From Acanthaster planci (Eukaryota; Echinodermata; Asteroidea; Valvatida; Acanthasteridae), in NCBI RefSeq assembly GCF_001949145.1, contig NW_019091574.1, positions 73,420-108,770 on the forward strand: DNA of 35,351 nucleotides, given 5' to 3'. A program made the position numbers and the translations under genes. Every line of letters starts with the position of its first letter. The first letter of the stretch is position 1. Below the pieces are notes generated by a model. That model searched no databases, was not told the DNA's origin, and worked only from the letters and a program-made list of their open reading frames with translations. Positions 12,501 to 20,865 of this stretch are shown here, piece after piece.

Positions 12501-15500
12501 AGTCACTCATAGTGATTTGAACACCATTTGTACAATGTTTCTGTGTTGTTCAATGTTCTAGGTGTGCTAACGAAGCAATTTTTGCTATTACAACAGACTA
12601 TGCACAGCTGACAGGTTGATCCACAGACTTCTTGAATTTTGTGTGTGTACAAAACACGAGAGATTAACGTGTTTGAATGTCAGCTTGAGGTGGATCAAGA
12701 CATGCTTGACATTTTAACATTTTTATTTTTGTAACAAAGTTGTTACTTTACTTTGGGTGACTGATTACTGTTTTTACGTGGTTGTTGTACATACAGTTTA
12801 TATTTTAGTTACCTTTCACTTTCACTTACTTTTTAGCTCAACCATGAGTTCTTTTTAATAACAGGGCCACTTGAAAAGTAATTGCAGTTGAATGGGTTAC
12901 CATGAATAAGTTTAAATAAATGAATAAATAAACGTGTTAGCCATGCCTGCGTGTACTACATGTACATATAGCCGATGCACTTTTACACATTCGCTTGCAT
13001 GCAACTCCAATGTTAACAAAAGCAAGTTTACACTTGAAGGTTCTGTTACACTTGCTGAATGCAGTACCTTGTCAAGAGTATTATAACAGCATTGGCCGTA
13101 CTGGCATCCAAGCCAGTGGTTGGTTCATCCAAGAACAGCACTGATGGCTTAGTGATCAGTTCCATACCAATGTTGGTCCGCTTCCTCTCCCCACCAGAGA
13201 CCCCCCGGATGAACTCAGTCCCAACCTGGTGACAGACAAGAAAGGGAAATCTGATTTGTGAAAAACTGCTTTTATATTCATGTATCATTACAAATGCCTC
13301 TCTTGTCTGTCGCAGACTAACCCACACACAGCAGAGTGATCTTGCACCTTTCCATTCACTAAATACCAGTATGCTGGTCTCCAATACAAGCCATACATAC
13401 CGTACAGACAAATCCAGCAAGCAGAATTACATGTAGAAGAAACTAATGAGGTGGCACCACGCTCACAGTAACTGTACTGGCATCCAGGCCAATGTATCCA
13501 ACTACAAGAATCATTCTTCCTGTGATACTGTGTGCTGGAACCTCAGTAGTACATGTACGTGTAGCTTCTTACCCGATTGATGATCTTGATATAGATTATT
13601 ACATGCACTCTGCCTTCAGCCAAGTTTCATTACACCCCAGAGATGTCTCTAATATGCATGGAATGAATGTATTCAACGGGCACTCCTGATGTACGTCCAC
13701 CATTGATACAAGCAGACTGCAGCGCCGTGCAAAATTTAGGATTTAGGCAAACCATCACAGTTTTTACTGATCGCTATGCTATTTGATTAAAAATTTACGA
13801 TGATTTTGCATTTAATTATGCCTGTCTAGTTTGCAACATGCAACGTACATGTATGGTCACACACCAATGCTTACCTACTGCCATGGCAACCGATCTCAAG
13901 GAAACAACATGGTATTTGACCTTTCTTTTTTTATCATACCCTGTTGGTAAGTATGATCAATTCAAAACAAAGTTCCTCCAGTCAATATCCTGGGTTGTCA
14001 CTGGTAAGCTCTTATGACAAGTAGTTTCAATACCTTTACAGAATAATCTGATTGGAGGATATTTTTTGCATTTGACATGTAAATATGGTGTAGTTAGAAC
14101 AAGTCTTTCTCTGAAAACCACAGAAGCATAATTGCCCCGGCACACCGACATCTTTGATCCTAACTTTATCATATCCTTTAAAATCCTTCAGGTTTTTAAA
14201 GGGTTTTGCAATGTTGACAAGGTCAACAGCCAAGCAAAACTTAGTTTGCACAGGACTTGATTTCTCCTGAACATACTGGCACAAAAAACCATGCGGTTGG
14301 TTTCCTGCACAGTGAAGGATTTGGGGAGGTTCCAAACATTGATGCTGATAAATTTACATGTATAGGGCTGAAGTTACATGTACATGTACCTACCTTTGAA
14401 TTAGCACAATCGGCGAGGCCTAGCTCAATAATCACATCTTCTACACGCTCTTTTCTCTCTTCATGGCTGACATGACCCTGCAGACGTAGAGCTGCTGAGA
14501 AGGCGAGATTCTCTCGGACTGTCAATGTTCCCATGACAACATCATCCTGTACAATATTATTGACATTATAAAGATTTTGGAAAACTACTTTAACAGCATT
14601 GACAATGACTCTGTGTCCAGCTTCAGAAAAACAGTCTGATTCAGTTCAGTTCAACATTTTGAAAAATGCCTTTGTCTTTGGTGGTTGACCAATAATAGGC
14701 TGATCAAGGCAAGTTTGTGAAATCTTCCACTTTTGACTTCTTTGCCACAACTTCAAGTACCTCAAGTGACTACGCTAAGTTACACAATAATGAGTCAATG
14801 TAAGTCTTAGGTTTACAAACTGAATTTTAAAAGTTCCATTGTATGATGTATATCATGGGCATGTAGCCTAGTGGTCAAGGTTACATGTAAAAGTGTACCA
14901 TGAGCATGAGACACGTAGATACGGTCAGTGTGTTTTAGGTATCTGCATCTGAAATGGTAGCATCAGACTGCATACTCCTCAGGGAGCCGAGACGGTTTGA
15001 GGAATGTTCAGATGTGCAATGTTGTGAGCCCCAATAAGAAGGAATAATAATCTTTTAGCCCCTTTGAATGATAAATGTACACAATTCAAAATACTTTGCA
15101 CCTTATACTGTTATACTTGGACCATAAACTTTTGAATTGGGGTTCTGTAATTGAACAAATTTTCTAAAACTGGTGACAGGATCTGATGTATTGGTAATCT
15201 GCATAGGTTGCAGGCAGTAGACTGTGATGTTCAAATTACATGTACATCCTGCAAAGCACATTCATGTACAGTAAGGATGAATGCAGTCAATGAAACTTCT
15301 GTACATCTTGCATACACATACAAGTACATGTACGTGTACATGTAGGGCTGTACATGGGATGAAAGAATAAGATGCAGTGCAAGGATGATGATCTGAGAAT
15401 TCATTTCATCCCCTACCCCAATTGGTGTAGTCTTCCATGAGCAGATAATGTTGTCACATTATCACCAATCCAGATCTCCTTCAAAGTGTCTGAGGCACTG

Positions 15501-18500
15501 AGATAAATGCACAGCCAAGGATGTTGGTCAGTTTTCAAGCTGCATGTGCATCAGTGTTTCCCCCAAAGCGTTATAGCATAGCGGCACTGCTACGCTTTAA
15601 CGAATTGCCGCTAGAATATTTGACTGGCCGCTAGGCTTTATTTTTTACTGCTACGCTTTAAAATTGAACCCTATGCTTAAAATGGTGCCATTAAATTACC
15701 TTTAACGCTTGCTACAAAAATATTTAATTTTCTAAACACGACGCTGTAAGTGACGGCCGCGCAGTACAGGCAGCCAGCTGGACACACAAGCACGCACATA
15801 CTGTACATGTGCATGCACATGTACTGAACATGGCGCATCGTTCTTTTGGAATAGAAAAAGCGAGCGAATTTTGTGATGTAAACAACAGACACATAACAGG
15901 TCTTCTAGTGTTACTAGTGCACCATGCTTCGCACTCAATTTCACGCAAAATACAATCAGCCCAAACTCATGTGTTTTTTTCATGACTGTCTACCGACTTG
16001 GATGAAGTCTAAACGTCGTTGGTGCGCCGGACAATATACTATATCACAAGTATCCGCTGCAGTAAGTTAACAAAAGTTAACGAATGCGAAATTGACGTCA
16101 TCAAAATTTTGCAGCTAAATACTCACACATATCATGTTGAAATATTGACATATGTTCAACCTTTTGCAATTTTATTTTTGACAATGAAAGATAATCTCAT
16201 TTTTCCTTTTTTCTATAATTCCCGCGAGGCCTATAAGTTTTACATTTATCACACAACTGTTTTCTTAAAGTATTTTGTATGTCTGAGCCTTATTTATCTT
16301 AGAGATAAAAATACACTTTCAGACTTGACTATCACCATGAACCACCATGTACAAAAATAGAAGAATATCAATTATGTAAAATAATTAAAGGGCCAATGAA
16401 ATAGGATTTGTATTGCTTTTAAACATGCAAGAGTCTTAACCCACTGTCAACTTGGACAATTGCTCATGACAGGTATGAGCTGTAATGACAACTGTTGTTT
16501 TTATGTTAATGAGAATTTCCACATTCATTTGCAATCTGTGAGCCAAATCTGTGAGCGGAATATCCCCCCCCTCACTCAGCCTTTTCCTGACCCAGACCCA
16601 CTATGCTTAAAGAAATTCCTGAGGGAAACACTGTGCATGTAATCAGTTGTACTAGTCACAGTACAATGGTAGACTGGACCACAACAACAAATCCAAAAAC
16701 TTCGGTTACTGTACATGTATACACATACATGTATACCACACGTACATGTACATGTCATGCACATGTACATGTCAATGGCATCCAAGTTTCGCTGCATTAA
16801 AGGGGATCGGCCATGTAGGGTTAAATTGACGTCATATGATGGTTTTCAACTGTCTTATATAAAATAAATTGCATTAACTCCTCTTTTATCTCATTAAATC
16901 AGCAAAAATTGGCATTTTTCTATGTGCATTTTTCATTCTCCACCTGGGCTCTTCACAAAAACTTATTGAAATCGGTTAATGAGAGCAGCAGACAAATCTT
17001 GGCGAAAATGTGACACCATTGGACGGAATCAACTTTCCAGACAAGAACGCATACCGGTAGTTCTGGTAAGACAGTTGATAGGTCCGCGCAAGAATAATAT
17101 TCTCTGCTCTGGCGCGTAGAGTACGTAACTCGTATGTGTCAAGTCAACCACATTTCGTCGGGTGCCCGGCAGAAGGGCATAAGTGCACTTAGGTCTTTTT
17201 GCAGCGAAGCAGGATCACAGCAGAAAAAATGTTCCTGGCAAAAGGAAGTAAGAAATACACTCTCTTTATTTAGTAAAAACAGATATAATTTATACAAAAT
17301 CAACCTGAGCTGTACAAAAAGCAATCTTTGAACAACTTATTAAAAGACTTGGGCATTTTTTTTTTACTTTTTGCCAAGAAATCTTCACATTTCATTAAAA
17401 TACAATAGTTGCATACTTTCGTCCTTTTGCCACAAACAGTTTGCAGTGATCATGCTTCCTGGCAAAAGGGCATAAGCGCTGACGCCCTTCTGCCGGGCAC
17501 ACAACAATTTGATCTTGTTTCTTATGTCCTTCTCTTAACACAGGGCAAAACTATTGGACAACTTGATGCATTGCGTTAATTTTGTTTTGCATCAAGCCGT
17601 ACATGTGTAATAATTTCTATCGTGAATTGTGAATTTCGAAAGAATGCTGATAAACTCTGTTGTCAGAGGCTGTTGTCGCAATCAAAGCAGTTTTTATATC
17701 TTCCCAAGCAACTTTTCACACCAGCATTTGCGGGTTAGATTTGTGGATAACACACGATCAGATTTTTACGAGGACTCAAAATTCCAAAATGCATGTGCAT
17801 GTTTATATACACGTATCATTACTGACACGTATACACCCATGTATGTACTACACGATGTAAAATGGGACTATATTGTACTGGCGCACGTGAACTATTTCCA
17901 GTGCAATTAATGCCGCACGGTCATGCCAAGCAAGTGACTTGTAGTACACAGTGAAAACAAATTGTCGGAATGGAACATAAACTTTGACGAAGTAGGCTAG
18001 CCTATAACCATACAAGAACTACTTCTACTATACAGCTTTTGAATAGCCAATGGTAGGACAATTACGTCTTTTCAGAAAGACAAATTTTTATAATGGTGCA
18101 GGAAAAAATCATGACCAGTCAATGCTTTGCCATAGATCAAGTCAACGCCATGCCCATGGCTAACAGCCTCGAGTTGCAAAATCTCTTCCTGAGTGTATTC
18201 TGGTTTGAACTGATAAGGCAATATTGTGCCTCATCAGCTCCTTCAATGTCGCTTTCTTCGTCAAATGAATAAGACGAACATGACAACTGATTGCTGTCAT
18301 GATTGGAAAAAGTATCAAAGCTGGAATTAACGTTGCTTGAGTCTGACATGATGGCACACGCTATCACTAATGCTACTACTACATTATGTACATGTCGACG
18401 CATCGTTGCATAACATTAAACAGTCGCCGGATAAAGGACTCCGTCCTATGATGTCACAATTCCAGGGAATTTCTTCAGACAACTTTCTGTACCCGAAGGC

Positions 18501-20865
18501 TGTTGTTTAGCTTTTGCTCTGAGATGGGAGTGAAATAGGGTCGTGAAACTGAAAACTATAATTTTAACAAATTTCTGTGCATTTTGAAATTATTCAGATG
18601 TGTTTTCTTCTTAAATATATGTTTGTTTTATGCGTTGATGCATGTTTTACAAGAAATCTTCCGAGCACGGTCCATCCCCTTTAACACATGCACATACATG
18701 TATGCATATAATATACTGTACAACAGTGTTCATGTACATACATCTTACTTTATGCATAATATGTACATCAAGCACAAGTAAGGAGTTCCGTGTCAGCCGA
18801 CTCCAACAACATACATGTAAAGTACCGGTACCTTTAATATTTCTGTTCTCTTCTTTTAAGTGCCGTACTTTATGTGCTTTAAGCCTCCAACATCATACTT
18901 CCAACAACTTATCACACCACAAGCATTTGCAGTGTCCAAACTTGATGTTATTGTGTGCCTGGTATTCAGGCATTTTTTTCCACACAACTAGAAGTGCGAA
19001 CAGCTTACTTATATCTGTGAGATTACTCAATCATGGAAGAATGTAGCAGGAAGTGTGAATTTTGATTGAGAAAGGAATGTGATTATATATGGTGATTATA
19101 CATGTACATGAAGGCATCTGCAATATGGTGTTGAACATAAGGAAACTCTGACCAATTACATGTAAGTCCAATACACTTGGCACCATGCCAACATGGCCTG
19201 TAATGTTGAGAACAGTGATAATGATTATTTTCAACGCTCTAGGTAAAAACTTCATATTAAAAAAAAAATGCTGCAATTCCAACTTTTATAATTCAACACT
19301 CATATCTAGTTTTTGCTGCCTTTTTTACACACTTTCCCAATAAACAAGTTCCTCCTGTAAAAAAACAAATTAATCACCCTAGAAAAACAAACAGAGCAAT
19401 CAATCATGGAGAAGGGACCCAGTACCTGGACAACATAGCCAGACACACACTTGAAGTTTGACGGCTGTGGGGCACCATCTACCAATACAGTACCAGTTAA
19501 TCCCCGGGGATCCTTCCGTCTAGCCAAAATGTCTAAGAGCCTGTCAAATAAAAAAAAAGCAGATCAGGGAAGGAAAAAATAAAGATATCTTGTAGTGGAC
19601 GTCCCTGACTCAGTAGGAATATGGGTCAATGGGACGTAGTTTATTATGTTTGTTATTTACAGTAGATTGTGACACCATGAGAAGGGAAAATATTTGGTCA
19701 ATTTACAACTAATCCTCACCAAGAACTCTTACTGGTTCTGTTCCTCGATCACAGAACAGTACCAGATGGCCAGCTCAAGCCTGTAGGATAATTTTCAGAT
19801 TAAATACTTCAGCAGGTATTAACAAGAGTGTAGGACTATACTGACCAATCCTTGCACAAGTAACTGCTTACAGTTAAACCAAAAGATATCAACGAATCCT
19901 TGACAATACTTTCAATTCCAATAAATTAAGTCGTTATTGAGACAGCTGAGTGTAACTGAATATGGTCATGTCCTTTTGTTAATCCCTTGAGGATGAAATG
20001 GCAGGCACTAGCTAATCCAGTTACAAAAACCCTAGGAATTCACACACCAGTGATTTATGAGAAGTTGCTGACTTGGCACAGTAGGTGTTTGCCATTACAT
20101 TTCTTGTTAGTACCAGTAATAGTGCCCATTTTCAAAGCAAGCTTCTGAATTGACTTAACTGCTTTTGCTGGTACACTGTCAATGATACCATACAATTACC
20201 ATACATGTACATGTACATACTGGTACATGCATTTCTTTGAGGAAAGCACTTGAAAAATTGAAATCTTTTTCTCCATATGAGAACCATGGAACAAAAAATC
20301 TCACTTACTGTGAAACTAACCATATCTGTAAGCAGTTTTCATAATCAATTCACACTTTTTCTGCTGACATTATGTATTCTTTTTAGAATACCACTGTACT
20401 GTGTCCCATCTACCGTTTATTTACATATTCTTATGTAATGTACCGTATAACTTACGATGTTTTTCCACTCCCTGTTGGACCCAGAATTGCATTCATTCCT
20501 GGCTGGAACACTCCACTAAAGGTGCAAAGTATTGAAAGCAGGATAAGAACTTAAATTTCCCTCAAAAAACCCCCAGAAATAAACAGGAAAGAGAAAGCTT
20601 ACAGATTGAAAGCATGTAGTACAAGTTTTGAGGGATATTTGCTGCTTATGTTTATTGTCAAGGTTGATGATTCTACAAAGAAACTATTTGATCTATACTG
20701 TACATGTAGATGCCAATATGTAAAAGAAGACGATAAACAATATGTACTGCAGACTTACGTGATATCCCTCAAGATGCATTTCGTTACTTTTCTCTTGTTC
20801 ACTTTGATATCCACTTTGTAGTTGATGTTATGGAAGGATATGGTTGAACCACATACCTGCAGATC
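3432..20865 (-). CDS. ABCG2: ABCG2-like half ABC transporter, partial gene (11 exons placed, N-terminus unresolved, C-terminus off the left edge)
   Basis: The spliced product (about 435 residues) aligns by eye with vertebrate ABCG2 from just before the nucleotide-binding domain to the second membrane helix. In order it shows SFHNINYKV, Walker [10 protein letters not shown], the Q-loop [11 protein letters not shown], signature [15 protein letters not shown], Walker [13 protein letters not shown] and the H-loop SIHQPR. A hydrophilic linker follows, then helix 1 ([15 protein letters not shown]) and helix 2 ([19 protein letters not shown]). In helix 2 the Asn and Phe that contact drugs in human ABCG2 (N436, F439) appear conserved. 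The family works as homodimeric plasma-membrane exporters of xenobiotics, porphyrins and urate; that role is inferred here. All 11 exons have GT-AG borders and compatible phases, with no stop or frameshift, so the gene looks intact. Helices 3-6 and the extracellular loop were not found in 1-3431. The start codon must lie beyond 20865, because the first exon opens in phase 0 without an in-frame ATG. Confidence 0.92.
4042..4127 (-). CDS. ABCG2: ABCG2-like exon j (membrane helix 1)
   Basis: 86 nt, reading [19 protein letters not shown] and then [10 protein letters not shown]. It is a strongly hydrophobic segment followed by the family motif GIQNR. The acceptor is TTTTGTCCAG|CCA and the donor AACAG|GTAATG (phase 2). 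Confidence 0.9.
4627..4692 (-). CDS. ABCG2: ABCG2-like exon i (connecting helix)
   Basis: 66 nt, 22 codons, phase 0 at both ends, reading [20 protein letters not shown]. This is the amphipathic coupling helix ahead of membrane helix 1. The acceptor is TTTTTCAG|TTG and the donor CCAG|GTAAGC. The same exon size and position occur in vertebrate ABCG2. Confidence 0.9.
5036..5232 (-). CDS. ABCG2: ABCG2-like exon h (linker between nucleotide-binding and membrane domains)
   Basis: 197 nt, from [19 protein letters not shown] to [13 protein letters not shown]. It is acidic and poorly conserved until the last residues, where YATSF--Q matches the connecting helix of ABCG2. The acceptor is CCCTATAG|AT and the donor ACCCAG|GTATTA (phase 0). 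The preceding intron is 4.66 kb and contains the assembly gap. Confidence 0.85.
7069..7829. repeat. 17-bp minisatellite interrupted by a 680-base assembly gap
   Basis: Right of the gap there are four tandem units of 17 bp, GTTGGTCCGTTTGTCTT with one to three changes (7762-7829). Left of the gap the sequence ends CCGTTTGTCTT (about 7071-7081), which is the tail of the same unit. The run of N (7082-7761) therefore most likely hides more of the array. Because 17 is not a multiple of 3 the array is open in several frames, and the predicted frames through it are artefacts. Confidence 0.85.
8364..8735 (+). mobile_element. Composite poly(A)-tailed retroposon with short flanking duplication
   Basis: TTCTATGATT (8364-8373) and TTCTATGACT (8726-8735) flank the unit. 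It runs as a 75-nt segment (8375-8449), a minus-strand SINE (about 8450-8629), a second diverged copy of the 75-nt segment (8630-8704), then an A-rich tail of about 25 nt. The tail next to a near-perfect flanking repeat is the hallmark of target-primed retroposition of one RNA. The 75-nt segments share ATTTCAAAGA, GGAGATGAAATTA and GGATTTTTGC. The class of the parent RNA is unknown. Confidence 0.6.
8455..8578 (-). mobile_element. tRNA-derived SINE (copy 1)
   Basis: On the minus strand the head (8578-8505) begins GGCGAGC. It carries an A box TGGTCGAGTGG and a B box GGTTCGAGTCC, as in class II tRNAs. The T-stem and acceptor stem do not pair properly, so it is not a functional tRNA. The tail has a small hairpin (CTTGTG, T-run, CACAAG) followed by CCTTCGG, shared with the copy at 27085. 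Confidence 0.8.
9894..10016 (-). CDS. ABCG2: ABCG2-like exon g (end of nucleotide-binding domain)
   Basis: 123 nt, reading [20 protein letters not shown] and then a less conserved stretch to LSQEG. NNP-DFFLD-ING matches the ABCG family motif closely. The donor must be GGAG|GTAAGG, because the frame hits a TAA shortly after it. Phase 1 at both ends agrees with exons f and h. Confidence 0.85.
10017..11673 (-). other. ABCG2-like intron g/f (1657 nt)
   Basis: No exon, RNA gene or long repeat recognised. Confidence 0.6.
11674..11825 (-). CDS. ABCG2: ABCG2-like exon f (H-loop)
   Basis: 152 nt, reading [20 protein letters not shown], then [19 protein letters not shown], ending QFFESIG. The switch His lies in SIHQPR. 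The acceptor is CTTCCCAG|T and the donor ATTG|GTGGGT (phase 1). The opposite-strand open frame at 11510-11857 is a shadow of this exon. Confidence 0.93.
11826..13067 (-). other. ABCG2-like intron f/e (1242 nt)
   Basis: No exon, RNA gene or long repeat recognised. Confidence 0.6.
13068..13225 (-). CDS. ABCG2: ABCG2-like exon e (signature and Walker B)
   Basis: 158 nt. It carries [16 protein letters not shown] (ABC signature VSGGE), TNIGMELIT, and Walker B with the catalytic Glu and D-loop ([16 protein letters not shown]). The acceptor is CACCAG|GTT and the donor ACAAG|GTACTG (phase 2). Every catalytic residue expected here is present. Confidence 0.95.
13226..14393 (-). other. ABCG2-like intron e/d (1168 nt) with a small Walker B/D-loop exon relic
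   Basis: 18 nt at 13474-13491 match exon e at 13098-13115 with one mismatch. On the minus strand they read GLDAST in frame, as in the Walker B/D-loop exon. The flanks are only weakly similar. The rest of the intron shows nothing. Confidence 0.5.
14394..14546 (-). CDS. ABCG2: ABCG2-like exon d (Q-loop to helical subdomain)
   Basis: 153 nt, exactly 51 codons, phase 0 at both ends. It reads [20 protein letters not shown], then a charged helical stretch ([17 protein letters not shown]), and ends ADCANSK. The acceptor is TTGTACAG|GAT and the donor [19 protein letters not shown] is nearly invariant in ABCG proteins. Confidence 0.93.
15311..15357. repeat. TACATGTA palindrome cluster
   Basis: Reiterated ACATGTAC/GTACATGT words around GTACGTGTAC. 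Such clusters recur through the window. Confidence 0.8.
15550..15715. repeat. Interspersed repeat fragment with reiterated GCTACGCTTTAA and GCCGCTAG words
   Basis: GCTACGCTTTAA occurs at 15589-15600 and 15650-15661, 61 bp apart. GCCGCTAG occurs near 15608 and 15628, and related ACGCTTGCTAC near 15705. The left side carries GTGTTTCCCCC, a word common at the ends of some metazoan repeats. No open frame is convincing. Confidence 0.5.
16710..16774. repeat. TACATGTA palindrome cluster
   Basis: At least five ACATGTA/GTACATG palindromes in 65 nt. The HVHV- and YMYM-like peptides predicted here are translation artefacts of the cluster. Confidence 0.85.
17162..17500. mobile_element. Foldback (long inverted repeat) element of about 339 bp
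   Basis: The outer arms are a perfect 17-bp inverted repeat, GTGCCCGGCAGAAGGGC at 17162-17178 and its reverse complement at 17484-17500. Complementarity continues imperfectly inward for about 85-90 nt. GAAGCAGGATCAC on the left matches GAAGCATGATCAC on the right arm read in reverse complement, and both arms hold TGGCAAAAGGA. The spacer is about 160 nt and AT-rich. No target duplication is obvious. It looks like a MITE or foldback element, or a source of hairpin RNA. Confidence 0.65.
18120..18403 (-). pseudogene. Orphan first exon resembling a P2X7-like zinc-binding (ballast) domain protein, frame-shifted
   Basis: From ATG at 18349 (or 18403) the minus strand reads an acidic, Ser-rich stretch ([14 protein letters not shown] to [13 protein letters not shown]). 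A one-base frame change then leads to [19 protein letters not shown] (18221-18165). The order acidic Ser-rich N-terminus then PYQFEPEYT-EEL is, as I recall, typical of invertebrate proteins with the P2X7 receptor C-terminal domain, which continues WC-CG-C and binds zinc. No downstream zinc-ligand exon was found between 14550 and 18100. It is therefore a detached exon, a pseudogene, or a gene with a sequencing indel. The family call is from memory of the motif only. Confidence 0.4.
19426..19540 (-). CDS. ABCG2: ABCG2-like exon c (to the Q-loop)
   Basis: 115 nt, reading [16 protein letters not shown] and ending at SGYVVQ. The Gln of the Q-loop is the last codon, just before GTACTG. LLD-LA-RKD and the G-P-P-NFKC stretch are diagnostic of the ABCG2 branch. 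The acceptor TTTGACAG follows a run of T. Confidence 0.92.
19541..20758 (-). other. ABCG2-like introns c/b (915 nt) and b/a (243 nt)
   Basis: GT-AG introns at 19541-20455 and 20516-20758. No other feature recognised. Confidence 0.6.
20456..20515 (-). CDS. ABCG2: ABCG2-like exon b (Walker A)
   Basis: 60 nt, reading [19 protein letters not shown]. It contains the P-loop GPTGSGKT, which binds the ATP phosphates. The acceptor is CCTTTAG|T and the donor ACATC|GTAAGT. Phase 2 at both ends joins exactly to the neighbouring exons. Confidence 0.9.
20759..20865 (-). CDS. ABCG2: ABCG2-like exon a (first placed exon, start of nucleotide-binding domain)
   Basis: 107 nt. A long T-rich tract and AG precede GAT, and the exon reads [18 protein letters not shown] and on to CILRDI. 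It ends AC|GTAAGT (phase 2). SFHN-I-Y matches the first beta strand of the ABCG2 nucleotide-binding domain. There is no in-frame ATG in the exon, so an upstream coding exon is required. Confidence 0.85.

Larger units (their letters stand above)
14547..19425 (-). other. ABCG2-like intron d/c (4879 nt)
   Basis: Contains reiterated motifs at 15550-15715, TACATGTA clusters, the foldback element at 17162-17500 and the orphan exon near 18165-18349. The stretches 14547-15300, 15720-16700, 16800-17160, 17500-18070 and 18410-19425 hold nothing I can identify. Confidence 0.6.

Noticed and set aside
14864-14890. A-box-like TAGCCTAGTGGTCAAGG suggesting a third SINE
   Set aside because: No B box at the expected distance and no shared tail.
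18215-18232. CTGATGAGGC as a hammerhead ribozyme core (minus strand)
   Set aside because: The matching GAAA segment and closing stems are absent, and the sequence lies in a coding-like frame.
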